Assembly: GCA_048267245.1 (NCBI GenBank)
Contig: JBLWXV010000001.1
Coordinates: forward strand, 2,046,001 to 2,110,000
Reading direction: 5' to 3'
DNA: 64,000 nucleotides
Source: JBLWXV01 sp048267245
GTDB lineage: Bacteria > Bdellovibrionota > Bacteriovoracia > Bacteriovoracales > Bacteriovoracaceae
The notes beneath the pieces were generated by a model that worked only from the letters and a program-made list of their open reading frames with translations, made no database searches and was not told the DNA's origin. Positions 43,027 to 52,484 of this stretch are shown here, one piece after another. How positions within the stretch are numbered: the stretch's first letter is position 1; every line of letters starts with the position of its first letter. The translations under genes were made by a program, and so were the position numbers.

Positions 43027-45537
43027 ATGAAGAATTTAAAATACGCTCTTCTACTACTCTCTCTAGGTCTTGCTGCTTGTTCAGATAAGGCCTATAGACT
43101 TGAAAACGATAACTTTGTTATCGCCACAGAAGACGTACGCACCAAGGGATCGGTACCAGAGGGCAATCTTATTGCCACGGCCATTAAAGAGACGAATGAT
43201 CTAGATATTGTCTTCTATCCCTCGCGCCTTTTAAATTCAGGCACGCCCACACTTCTTAGAACCTCTATGGATTCTAATGATGAGGATTCCCTCATGTCTG
43301 TCTATCCAGATGGTGTGAAGGATCAATTTATCGTTGGAAATATGAAAGGTCGCGATATTCGTGCTTTTCTTGAAGAGCGCTCTGAAGATAATTATGAAGT
43401 TGATCTTCAGGTGGCCGGAATGAGCTACCACATTCACTATGTGGGTGGTTGGAAGCAATATTCATACTTTGAACTCGAGCGCGGAGTTAAGTGGGATGAT
43501 GATCGCATTTACCGCGTGGCCGTTAGTGAATACTACTACTTTAGTGGGGCAACATTCCCTAGCTATAAGTACAGAAACGGACTTGGGCTTAGAGACTTTG
43601 TTGAGTCTTCTTTTATCAGTGCAAAGGACTCGCTTCGCTCTTACCTAAGTAGTGGTCGCGAGTGGCCGTTTCTTAAAGAGCCAAGGGCCAATGTCACTAA
43701 GGGTGTCTTACAAGATCTTGGTCAAAAGACAATTGCAGAAATTCAAGGCGAATCTCACCGTTCACCAATCTATGGCCATAAGGTAACAACTACTGGTGTT
43801 GTCACTGCTGTTGGTAGTGTTGAGTGGTATCCAGGTGGCGAGGAAGCTTTTATTCAGAGCCTAACTCCTGACAATAACCCTCTTACTTCTGAGGGACTAC
43901 ACCTCCACTTTAGAAGTCTTGGGGTAGTGCTTGAATTAGGTGATGTGATTGAAGTGAGTGGCACTGTGTATGAGCAGGTCCTCTCAAATGGTCTTGGCCG
44001 AACTGGTCTTCGCGATATCAGCTCTTTTAAAGTCATACGCAAAGGTGAAGCCCTTCCTGAACCTATTAAACTTGGTCTTGGAGGCAGAGATATTCCTAAA
44101 GATAAGATTTCTACCTATCGCGGAAATCTCAATCTCAAACCAAAACTCAACCTTAAAGATGGAATTGATTTCTATGAATCTCTAGAGGGTATGAGAGTTG
44201 CCATTTCTAATCCGCGTTTGGTTGGCTTTCGTGGTGGTAATGAAGAGTATGAGAGTTCTAAGCCAAAGGGCTATCTCAATCTCTACCTGGTGGCCGATGC
44301 GACTGAATCAAATGAACTCTTGACTGATGCAGGTGGAATTATCATTGATGAACTCAGAGATGATTTTAATCCTGAAATCATTCAAGTTCTTTCAAATCAC
44401 TTCTCAAATGGTATTGCCACAGACGTCTACTTTAATGTGGGCGACGTAATTTCTGGCGATATCGTAGGTGTGATGGGTTATGAAAAGAATCTCTTTGGCG
44501 GTGGCGACTACGCTATCGTTGTGCCCGAGTCTCAACCCGCCATCACCGATTACGCCTCAAGTGCCACTTCTCGCACAGAGCTTGAAGATCGTCCAATTAC
44601 TAAGCTAGTCGCTACTGATGATCAATTGACTGTGGCGAGCTACAACGTGGAAAACCTTGCAGGGAACCAAAAAGAGCGCTTGAGAGAGATTGCAAAGTCA
44701 ATCTCACTCAATCTGAAGTGCCCTGATATTGTGAGTCTCGTTGAAATTCAAGATGCCAACGGAGATGACTTTGCTGGTGACTCAGGTGCAGGTAAGACTC
44801 TCAAGCGTCTTCTTACACATCTTAATTGTCCGGGCGCTCAGTATAAGGCGCTTAATATTGATCCAATTATGAACGGTGAGGGCGGTAAGCCAGGTGGAAA
44901 TATTCGCGTTGCCTTCATCTATAATGAAAACCGCGTTGGATTTACTCCAAGAGGTAATGCAGACGCCCTTACTGAAACTCGCATCATGCAGGATGGCTCG
45001 CTAGAGAATAATCCAGGTCGCGTATTTCCAAATGATGAAGTTTTTGAGCACACCAGAAAGAGCTTGGCCGCAGAATTTACCTTTCGTGGTGAGCGAGTGA
45101 TTGTCATTGCCAACCACTTTAACTCAAAGCTCGGGGATGCCTCTTTATGGGGAGCTGAGCAGCCGGCCTATCTAGGAAGTGAGACTAGAAGACAACAGCT
45201 TGCCACTAAGATGAGCGATTTTGTCGAATTACTTGTGAAGAGAGATCCGCGCAATCACGTTCTTGTTGTGGGTGATTTTAACGCTCATATTGAAGAATCT
45301 GCGATGAGAATATTGGAAGGCAATGAACTTAAAAACCTCATGCACTATGGTGACTTAGTTCCAAGCAATCAGCGCTACACAACAAATTATAATGGCAATT
45401 CTCAGGCCATCGACTTCATCTTTGCGAGCTACAACCTCCTAGAGATGAACCCAGAGTTTGAGCCACTTCATATTAATTCTGACTATATGGGAAGGCTATC
45501 CGATCACGATCCGGTTATCGCGCGTTTTAAATTTTAA
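43027..45537 (+). CDS. Nuclease-like lipoprotein: 5'-nucleotidase-C-like, OB-fold and EEP domains
   Basis: The 836-residue protein has a lipobox LAAC near residue 18. Residues about 45-190 resemble the 5'-nucleotidase C-terminal domain (DIVFYPSRLLN, VGNMKGRDIRAFLEE). The middle contains an OB-like region (HKVTTTGVVTAVGSVEWYPG) as in ExeM/NucH nucleases. From about residue 535 there is an endonuclease/exonuclease/phosphatase domain: SYNVENLAG, LVEIQD with the metal-binding Glu, IANHFNSKLGD with His, VVGDFNAH with Asp-Asn, and SDHDPVIARF at the end. All catalytic motifs are present, so it is probably an active extracellular DNase anchored to the membrane. It is third in the exported operon. Confidence 0.85.
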   Translation: MKNLKYALLLLSLGLAACSDKAYRLENDNFVIATEDVRTKGSVPEGNLIATAIKETNDLDIVFYPSRLLNSGTPTLLRTSMDSNDEDSLMSVYPDGVKDQFIVGNMKGRDIRAFLEERSEDNYEVDLQVAGMSYHIHYVGGWKQYSYFELERGVKWDDDRIYRVAVSEYYYFSGATFPSYKYRNGLGLRDFVESSFISAKDSLRSYLSSGREWPFLKEPRANVTKGVLQDLGQKTIAEIQGESHRSPIYGHKVTTTGVVTAVGSVEWYPGGEEAFIQSLTPDNNPLTSEGLHLHFRSLGVVLELGDVIEVSGTVYEQVLSNGLGRTGLRDISSFKVIRKGEALPEPIKLGLGGRDIPKDKISTYRGNLNLKPKLNLKDGIDFYESLEGMRVAISNPRLVGFRGGNEEYESSKPKGYLNLYLVADATESNELLTDAGGIIIDELRDDFNPEIIQVLSNHFSNGIATDVYFNVGDVISGDIVGVMGYEKNLFGGGDYAIVVPESQPAITDYASSATSRTELEDRPITKLVATDDQLTVASYNVENLAGNQKERLREIAKSISLNLKCPDIVSLVEIQDANGDDFAGDSGAGKTLKRLLTHLNCPGAQYKALNIDPIMNGEGGKPGGNIRVAFIYNENRVGFTPRGNADALTETRIMQDGSLENNPGRVFPNDEVFEHTRKSLAAEFTFRGERVIVIANHFNSKLGDASLWGAEQPAYLGSETRRQQLATKMSDFVELLVKRDPRNHVLVVGDFNAHIEESAMRILEGNELKNLMHYGDLVPSNQRYTTNYNGNSQAIDFIFASYNLLEMNPEFEPLHINSDYMGRLSDHDPVIARFKF

Positions 45538-45549
45538 CAGGGGAGTCAT

Positions 45550-46326
45550 ATGAAAATGCCAATTTTCACTGTTCTCGCTCTGGGGCTCGCTCTTATCTGC
45601 CCTCTTTCAAGTGCTGTTGCAAAGATTAACCAAACTGTCTCATGGGGAAGTACATCTAAGACTTCCCTTGAGTCTCGCTTTGAACTTTGCTTTTGGAATA
45701 TCCATAAAGTCGACAGTGAACAGACACTTAGAGATATTAAAGAGCTTAAAGACCGCTCAGATCTTCTCCTCTTACAAGAAGTTGATACCAAAAAAAATCT
45801 TCAATCACTTTATAATGGAAAGTTTGCGAAGTCGTGGGGAACTACTGGGGTAGCAACAATCTCTGATGTCGCTCAAACTAAGAGCAAATCTCTAGTTTCT
45901 GATTCATATGAGTTTGGTCTTTTTACGCCCAAAGCAATACTCTTTTCCCACGTCGATTTGGCCGGTAGTGATCTTCTAGTCGTCAATGTTCATGCACTCA
46001 ATTTTGTGGCCTTCGATGTCTTTGCCGCTCAAATGCAAGAGCTCGCCGAGATGGTCTCTGCGCATGAAGGACCAATAGTAATCGCCGGTGACTTTAATAC
46101 TTGGTTTTTTACCAGAACAGAGCTGATAGCCAATGTTCTTGGTCGATATGGAATTAAAGAGATTGAATTTGCCTATGATTCACCTCGTGACCCGCGCGCT
46201 GGGAGTTTCGGTCTACTTGACCGGGCCTATTCACGGGGCCTAGATGTTATTGCAACAGAGGTTATGGATGAGATGACCTCTAGTGATCACCTGCCTTCTT
46301 GTGTTAACTTTGAAAAGCAGTTCTAG
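45550..46326 (+). CDS. Exported endonuclease/exonuclease/phosphatase family protein
   Basis: The 258-residue protein has a signal peptide (MKMPIFTVLALGLALICPLSSAVA) and a compact EEP domain: FWNIHKV (Asn), LLLQEVD (Glu), VVNVHALNF (His), VIAGDFNTWF (Asp-Asn) and TSSDHLPSCVNF (Asp-His). These residues form the metal-dependent phosphodiesterase site. A GGGGAG site precedes the ATG, 12 bases after the larger nuclease gene. Substrate may be DNA, RNA or a phosphoester. Its final bases share a CTAG with the convergent sbcC stop. Confidence 0.85.
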   Translation: MKMPIFTVLALGLALICPLSSAVAKINQTVSWGSTSKTSLESRFELCFWNIHKVDSEQTLRDIKELKDRSDLLLLQEVDTKKNLQSLYNGKFAKSWGTTGVATISDVAQTKSKSLVSDSYEFGLFTPKAILFSHVDLAGSDLLVVNVHALNFVAFDVFAAQMQELAEMVSAHEGPIVIAGDFNTWFFTRTELIANVLGRYGIKEIEFAYDSPRDPRAGSFGLLDRAYSRGLDVIATEVMDEMTSSDHLPSCVNFEKQF

Positions 46327-49300
46327 ACCAATTCCTGATAGGCCAGGGTACTTTGACCACCAGTATGCTTACTTAAGATCAAAGACCTTGGCAGTCTGGC
46401 CGTAAGTGCCTCTACGTGAGAAATTACCCCAATAGTTTTACCTCTGCCTCTAAGTCCTAGAAGGACTTCGGTCACACTATCGAGAGTTTCACCATCGAGG
46501 GAGCCAAAACCTTCATCGATAAAGAAGGAATCTATTTGCGTCTTTCCTCTCGTCATTTCAGCAAGCCCTAGCGAGAGCGCAAGGCTCACCATGAATGTCT
46601 CACCACCAGAGAGAGAGGCAACTTTGCGCTCTGTGAGGGAGATCCATTTATCAATGACGACAAATTCTGGCCCATTGGCCGAGTTTCTTGAACTTAGTTG
46701 ATATCTTCCTTCACAAAGTTTCGTGAGCTCTTCATTGGTAATATAAATGAGCTCCTCTTCAATCATGGAGAGCACGTAATTTTTAAAATCGTTTCTCCAA
46801 AAGAAGTCCTTCATGGTGGTCATTAGAGCAAATTTCTTTTCTAGATCAATGAGCTTACTTAAGAATTCACGCGCCTCTTGCATTTTCTTATCATAGAGCT
46901 CTAGCTTACTCTTGGTTTGAACTAGGGCAGTTTGGGCCGCATCTCTTTGCTCTTTGAGTCCCTCTCTCATTGGCTTCAATTCGCTTTGAAGCAGCGAGAG
47001 GATTTGATCGTAATTCATTTGATTGAAATCGAGATGGCTACTTGTAAATTTTGTGGCGATTTCTTTTAATTTCAAATTCCAGTTAAATTGCTCATCTACT
47101 GAAGGCGACAATTCGGTGAGGTTACTAGTTAGCTTTAAAATCCATTCCGAGGCAATCTTGAGATTGTCTTTGATATGTCCAATGGCCTCGCGCGCGCGCT
47201 CACAGGCAAGCTTTTTCTCGGCCAATTTCTGCCCCTCGCTCCATAGCTCATCGCGAGTGCGCTTGAGATCTGTATCCCGATTCTCAAGGAGGTTATTAAG
47301 ATCAACTTCCTTGTATTGCTCGGGCAAGTTGAGCTCTAGCTTACTTCGAGTCTCTTTGAGCTTTTGAATTTTTAAAGTTCTCTCAAGAGCTCGCTCTTCA
47401 TCTTTTTTAAGAAGGTTTAAATTGTCTTTAATGGACTCCTCGAGATGGCGCTTTTTTTCTATCAGCGTCTTTTCATGATAGATGGAGCTTCTAAGCTTCG
47501 CGATTTCTGTTGGATTTAGTTGATCCATATCTTTGTTTAGCGAGTTTTTTAAAAATTCATTTGTACTTAGAATCTCTGAACATACTTTATCGTTTTCCTT
47601 TTTCCTATCACCTAGGTTTTGCAAGGTTTTATTAATTTTTACGTAACTCTCTCTGAGACCCTGTAGACTTGCCCTCTGCTTTGAGTCTCTATTTAGTTTC
47701 TCTTCGCTTGCGGATTTAAGTTCACTTTGTGAGAGTATGGTCTTTTTTATGGTCTCAAGCTCATTGAGAGAAGCCTCTGTAGAGCTACCGACTGGATTTA
47801 AAACTTCAAGTTCTCTTATTAGACGGCTTTTTTCTAGTTCTAATTGTTTGACTTCAAGCTCTAACTTTTGTTGCTTTTCGTATTGGTTCTTTGTTTGAGT
47901 AAGTTCGGTCTCCATTTTTGAGACTTCACTTATGAGCTTATCCTTGCCCTCAAGAGGGACTCTGGGAGCCTTTGGATGGTCATTGCCACAGAGTTCACAT
48001 ACCCCATGTTCGACGCTTTTGTGCCAAAGATTTTCAATCGTTTCATATTGACCTAGAAGTAAACGTGCTCGCTCAAGGTTTTCCTGCTCTCTAAGGATGT
48101 TTTGGTTTAATTCTTGAGCGGCCACTGGCCCTCTTACCTCTAAAAGACTCGCGAGGCTTTGTTCTAGAGTTTGTAGCTGAGTTTTTATTTTTTGTGAGAG
48201 TTCTACTCTATGCTCGGCCCTACTTTTCTTATCTGCGAGCTCACTAAGTTCAAGAGTTAACTTTTCTAAGAGAGATTTCACTGAGTGAATCTCTTCGTCA
48301 GCTAGTAAATCTGGGCTTGCCTTTAACTCAGCGGCCTTCGTCGTAATCTCAGCGAGCTGTGATTGGTAGGCATTGATTTCTGTCAGAGTCTTTGAGTCTT
48401 CACTTCGATTTTTTGAGAGCTCCTCAAGGTGACCCAGTAGTTCGCTCGCGTGTGCGGCGATATAGGCATTTTGAGTTCCACTCCAAAGAAAAACGATGCT
48501 TTCAATCTCTCTTTTTATATTTTCGAGTTTCTTTTCTAATTCAATTTTTCTCGCTGAGATTTCTGAGAGTTCATTTACTTCGTTGGTCATTTCGGACTGG
48601 TTTTGAGCGAGGTTGCGCTTGCATTCAATGGCCGCAAGCACTTTTGGTCGCTGCTCATGCCAGCTTAATTCCATTTCTTTTAAAGCAGCCTCATGTTTTT
48701 GATAGTCGTTAAATACTTCTTGATATTCTCGACTTCCCTTTTCAAGCGCTTCTGTGGCCAATCTTTCTTTTTGTGTCGTCTCATCAATGACTTTCTTATA
48801 TTCACTGATCTTCTCAATGAGTTTTTCAATTTTTAATATAAAGTTTAATGAGGACTCTTTGAGCTCCAGCTCACTTGTGTAAGCTGTTAGACTTTTTGTC
48901 AGTTCAATATGCTCTTCTTTTGAAAAGATTTCACTACTTTGGGCCCGCTCTTTTAGGGCCGAAATTTCTTTGTCTAAAGTGTGGTATTTGAGAACAAAAT
49001 TATCCTTAATTAGTTCTAGCCCTGAAATATTGACTAGTTTTTCAAGAATAACTCTGCGCTCACTAAAAGTACTGGTGAGAAATTTCGCAAATTCACCTTG
49101 GTGCAGGACTACACACTGATTAAATTGATCGAGTGTTAACTTGATAACTTCGCTGGCCCCCACTTCAAGTACCTGATCAGTGCTCAAGTCCTCTAAGTAG
49201 GTTTTGGTAATGGGCTTAGCTCTTGGGGTTCCATCTTTTTTTAAAACCGCACAATTCCAGTAGGCCTTATAATTCTTTGAATCAATACTGAAATAGAGCG

Positions 49301-49532
49301 TGACCTCCGCACTCGCAGCTCCTTCGGAGACGTAATCCTTTGCCGCGAGTCCCTTCTTTGCCCCTTGTCCGTAGAGGGCAAGGGATATGGCACTTAGAAG
49401 TGTGCTCTTACCTGAACCTGTCGGACCAGTGATGGCGAAGAGTCCCTCTTTGGCGAGCATATTTTTAAATTCAATGACATGCTCTCCACGAAGGGAGGCG
49501 ATGTCTCTGACTATGAGTTTATCAATGTACAT
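46323..49532 (-). CDS. sbcC: SbcC exonuclease subunit (Rad50-like ATPase)
   Basis: SbcC with SbcD degrades hairpin and blocked DNA ends. The 1069-residue chain has Walker A GPTGSGKSTLLSAIS near residue 35, two long coiled-coil regions flanking the zinc hook CELCGND near residue 511, then the ABC signature LSGGETFMVSLALSLGLAEM and Walker B SFFIDEGFGSLD near the C-terminus. All motifs are intact. The ATG overlaps the sbcD end by 11 bases and has AAGGAG six bases upstream. The end overlaps the convergent EEP gene by four bases. Confidence 0.95.
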   Translation of the reverse strand: MYIDKLIVRDIASLRGEHVIEFKNMLAKEGLFAITGPTGSGKSTLLSAISLALYGQGAKKGLAAKDYVSEGAASAEVTLYFSIDSKNYKAYWNCAVLKKDGTPRAKPITKTYLEDLSTDQVLEVGASEVIKLTLDQFNQCVVLHQGEFAKFLTSTFSERRVILEKLVNISGLELIKDNFVLKYHTLDKEISALKERAQSSEIFSKEEHIELTKSLTAYTSELELKESSLNFILKIEKLIEKISEYKKVIDETTQKERLATEALEKGSREYQEVFNDYQKHEAALKEMELSWHEQRPKVLAAIECKRNLAQNQSEMTNEVNELSEISARKIELEKKLENIKREIESIVFLWSGTQNAYIAAHASELLGHLEELSKNRSEDSKTLTEINAYQSQLAEITTKAAELKASPDLLADEEIHSVKSLLEKLTLELSELADKKSRAEHRVELSQKIKTQLQTLEQSLASLLEVRGPVAAQELNQNILREQENLERARLLLGQYETIENLWHKSVEHGVCELCGNDHPKAPRVPLEGKDKLISEVSKMETELTQTKNQYEKQQKLELEVKQLELEKSRLIRELEVLNPVGSSTEASLNELETIKKTILSQSELKSASEEKLNRDSKQRASLQGLRESYVKINKTLQNLGDRKKENDKVCSEILSTNEFLKNSLNKDMDQLNPTEIAKLRSSIYHEKTLIEKKRHLEESIKDNLNLLKKDEERALERTLKIQKLKETRSKLELNLPEQYKEVDLNNLLENRDTDLKRTRDELWSEGQKLAEKKLACERAREAIGHIKDNLKIASEWILKLTSNLTELSPSVDEQFNWNLKLKEIATKFTSSHLDFNQMNYDQILSLLQSELKPMREGLKEQRDAAQTALVQTKSKLELYDKKMQEAREFLSKLIDLEKKFALMTTMKDFFWRNDFKNYVLSMIEEELIYITNEELTKLCEGRYQLSSRNSANGPEFVVIDKWISLTERKVASLSGGETFMVSLALSLGLAEMTRGKTQIDSFFIDEGFGSLDGETLDSVTEVLLGLRGRGKTIGVISHVEALTARLPRSLILSKHTGGQSTLAYQELV

Positions 49533-50805
49533 CGCTCTCTCCTTGCTCTTTTAAAAGCTCGTGAAAGAGGTCTTTTATTTCGATAGGAACTTGAGATGAT
49601 TCTGGATATTTTTCAGAATAATACTTTTCAAATAACTCTGTTAAATTGAGAGATCCCAAGTTGAATAATTGTGATTTTCTCACTGGAGCAATTTCTTCAC
49701 TTATCTGACCCATCACGCGGTGATGAGCTGAGAGAAGGCGAGGCATTTGATCCTCGCCTACATCTAGGCCAGCTTCTAGGAGTGAGCGAATCTCATCGGC
49801 CGCGCCAATCCAGGGAGAATCACATTCTAGTTCCGCTTCAATGAAGCTCGTGAGTGTCGTCTTCTTGCTCTGCTCTTCTTTGATAATCTCATTAACTTTT
49901 GCCTCAATATTTTGCTTATTCGCTTTTAAGCGATAGAGCTTTCTAAAGGCCGGGATATCGATTAGTTCGTAGTCGAGTTTTTGATTCTGGGTATCTATCT
50001 TGATTAAAGAAATTTTCTTCTTTTCGTGCTCGCTAAAGCGCATCCTTAGTGGAGAGCCACTATAGACTACGGGTGTCCCTTCAAAGTTCATAACCTGCGG
50101 TTTATGAATGTGCCCAAGCGCTACATAGTCCCATGCGCCCAAGACACCGAGAGGAATTGTCTCTAGACCAGATAGAGGAACTCCAAGCTCAGAGCCACTC
50201 GCCATATATGGCCCAAAGACGTGATGGCCCATGAGTATTTTTACTTTATTTTGATCACTCTGCTCTCTCCACCTAGAAAAAAGTGTCTCTAACGTGTTTA
50301 AGAGTTTTATTGATTCGGTTTGATCGTCCTCTGGTGTACTAGAGTCGGTTGAGAACTTCTTGGTAAGATTTAATATTTCGTGAAGCCTAAAATAGGGAAG
50401 GGCGCAGATTGTGGCCCACTCTGTTTTAATGACAAAGTCTTCCCAGCGAGAAGGCTCAAAACTTCCAATTAATTTTAGGCGCTCACCTTTTAGTGCGCTC
50501 TCAAGTAGAGAGCTTGGGGCATTTATTAGTGGACCCGAGTCATGGTTTCCCCCAAGGATATAGGCCTCTCTCTTGGGAGAGTGCTCAAACCAGCGAGCGA
50601 GAAAGTCATAGTATGCTCGCTGGGCAATGTGCGGCGGATTGGGGGAATCGTAGAGATCGCCACTCATAATGAGAACGTCTACTTCATTTTGGGCAGCATA
50701 ATTCAGCAGCCATTCAAGGTAGGCTTGGTGCTCGTTTGTTCTATCTTCCTGGTAGAGCTTTTTTCCGAGATGCCAATCACTGGTGTGAATGATTTTCTTT
50801 ATCAT
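49522..50805 (-). CDS. sbcD: SbcD exonuclease subunit (Mre11-like nuclease)
   Basis: This metal-dependent nuclease partner of SbcC has 427 residues. Phosphoesterase motifs are HTSDWHLGKK near the N-terminus, MSGDLYDSPNPP, LGGNHDSG, MGHHVFG and VALGHIHKPQ. I choose the ATG at 50805 over the adjacent TTG at 50808. The C-terminal part is the less conserved capping and SbcC-binding region. It is followed by sbcC with an 11-base overlap and lies 22 bases after ricT, so it belongs to the tmk-holB-ricT transcript or starts a subunit of it. Confidence 0.94.
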   Translation of the reverse strand: MIKKIIHTSDWHLGKKLYQEDRTNEHQAYLEWLLNYAAQNEVDVLIMSGDLYDSPNPPHIAQRAYYDFLARWFEHSPKREAYILGGNHDSGPLINAPSSLLESALKGERLKLIGSFEPSRWEDFVIKTEWATICALPYFRLHEILNLTKKFSTDSSTPEDDQTESIKLLNTLETLFSRWREQSDQNKVKILMGHHVFGPYMASGSELGVPLSGLETIPLGVLGAWDYVALGHIHKPQVMNFEGTPVVYSGSPLRMRFSEHEKKKISLIKIDTQNQKLDYELIDIPAFRKLYRLKANKQNIEAKVNEIIKEEQSKKTTLTSFIEAELECDSPWIGAADEIRSLLEAGLDVGEDQMPRLLSAHHRVMGQISEEIAPVRKSQLFNLGSLNLTELFEKYYSEKYPESSQVPIEIKDLFHELLKEQGESDVH

Positions 50806-50827
50806 CAACAGCTCTCTTGGGCCCTAC

Positions 50828-52369
50828 TTAGGAGTTGTTACCCTCGCTACCTGAGCCTTCGTTTTTAGGACCTCTTGGGCGTCTTCGATTTCTATTTCTT
50901 CGGCGCTTCTTTTGTGGGTCACCAGATTCGTTTTGTCTCTCTGCGGGGCGATTACCACCCTCGCTTGCCTCAGCTCGATCGCCTTGCGGTCTTGGCGCAC
51001 CTTGATCGCGCCCGCGGTTGCGATTGTTGCGATTTCTATTTCTGTTGCGATTGCCCTGGTGCTCAGCTCTTTGCTGCTGCTCTTGAGAATCGACTTGGGG
51101 GCGCTCTTGGCCATTGCCTTCGTTAGAATCAGTCTGTGCCAGATCAGTATCTACATCACTAGATTCTGATTCATCGTTAGAGTCCTCTGAATCTTCGTCC
51201 GAGTCATTGTCTTGGTCATTGCCAGAGTCATCTTCGCTTTCGTTGTCGTCTTCAGAGTCGAGGTCGTCGATTTCTTCATCGTCTTCTTCGTCTTGCCACA
51301 TTTGTTGGTAGCGAAGCGCTTGGAGCTTTTCTTCTTCGGCCAGGCCAACCACCGTTGATGTTTCATTGGTGATGTGATCAAAGCGCTCAGGGAATTTCCA
51401 GTCGCCTGGAAGCTTAATCGACTTATCAAATTGATTTCTTGCGTAGCGCTTTCTTACACCGCGATCGGTGAGCATATCAAACTGTTCAATAAAGATCTGC
51501 AAGCGGTCAACTCGACCTCTATCGCCGTTCTTCGTTTCAATGTAAGAGCCCTCTCTTGGAAGCAGTGAGCGCTTGTCGGTGTAGACCTCGTCTTCATACT
51601 TGATACAGCACTTGATCTGGCCACAAATGCCGTTGATCTTGCTTGGAATGAGCGCGAGATTTTGATTCTTGGCCATCTTGATACTGACGTGGCCGTAATT
51701 TTTTAAAAACGAAGAGCAGCAAGTCTGTAGTCCGCATACACCAATTGCTCCAAGAGCAGCGGTGCGGTCGCGCACAGAAATCTGTCTGAGTTCGACACGC
51801 ATCTTTAGGATGCCAACTAATTCCTTTACTAATTCTCTAAAATCAACGCGCGCGGGGGCGTTGAAGTAGAAAACAACTTTCTTACCAAATTGCATGAACT
51901 CAACGTGTGTGAGGTTCATTTCGAGGCGATACTTTTCAATCAGGCGATTGCAGGTGGTTGTGGCCTCTCGCTCTTGAGTGAGGCTTGCCGTTTGTCTTTC
52001 AATTTCTTCTTGGGTGGCAAGTTTCGAAATCGTTCGCAAGGGGAGCATGCTCTTTGTAAAAGGGCGCTCGTAGGGAAATGAATTGACGTAGCCCACGGTC
52101 ATACCGCGGTCACTCATGGCAAGAACCTTTTGGCCGTAGACAAAGGATCTCTTGCCGAGCAGGAATGGTTGCGATTTTGCGTTACCTGGAAAGCGCACGC
52201 GAATAAAGGTTAGGGGCTCACCTTCAGTGAACCTCTGGTCGCGGCTTTCATCGTCCTGATCATCTTGATCTTGCTGATTTTCTTCATCATAGAGATTAAG
52301 TTCAGATTCGTTTACTTCAGTATCGTTAACCGTTTCTATATTTGATTCAGTTGGCCCATTTAGCCCCAT
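50828..52369 (-). CDS. ricT: RicT/YaaT-type PSP1-domain protein with acidic and basic tails
   Basis: The PSP1 core (residues about 50-320) contains the family cysteines in VCGLQTCCSSF near residue 210 and GICGQIKCCIKYE near residue 248. In B. subtilis RicT and its RicA/RicF partners bind iron-sulfur clusters and affect RNA maturation. Extra parts here are an N-terminal acidic stretch (QQDQDDQDDE), a long Asp/Glu/Ser segment at about 360-420 and an Arg/Asn-rich tail (GNRNRNRNRNNRNRGRD, later KKRRRNRNRRRPRG) that looks suited to RNA binding. Length 513 is about twice the usual. The order tmk-holB-ricT matches Bacillus. Confidence 0.87.
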   Translation of the reverse strand: MGLNGPTESNIETVNDTEVNESELNLYDEENQQDQDDQDDESRDQRFTEGEPLTFIRVRFPGNAKSQPFLLGKRSFVYGQKVLAMSDRGMTVGYVNSFPYERPFTKSMLPLRTISKLATQEEIERQTASLTQEREATTTCNRLIEKYRLEMNLTHVEFMQFGKKVVFYFNAPARVDFRELVKELVGILKMRVELRQISVRDRTAALGAIGVCGLQTCCSSFLKNYGHVSIKMAKNQNLALIPSKINGICGQIKCCIKYEDEVYTDKRSLLPREGSYIETKNGDRGRVDRLQIFIEQFDMLTDRGVRKRYARNQFDKSIKLPGDWKFPERFDHITNETSTVVGLAEEEKLQALRYQQMWQDEEDDEEIDDLDSEDDNESEDDSGNDQDNDSDEDSEDSNDESESSDVDTDLAQTDSNEGNGQERPQVDSQEQQQRAEHQGNRNRNRNRNNRNRGRDQGAPRPQGDRAEASEGGNRPAERQNESGDPQKKRRRNRNRRRPRGPKNEGSGSEGNNS

Positions 52370-52484
52370 GAATTTCTTCCCGTTTCAATGCCAGACTGCA
52401 AAAGTCTGACAGTCTGCTAATGTATTATTTTTTCAGGGAATGACTAGCTTTGTCTAGGGACAGCGCTTGATAAATTGGGATGGT

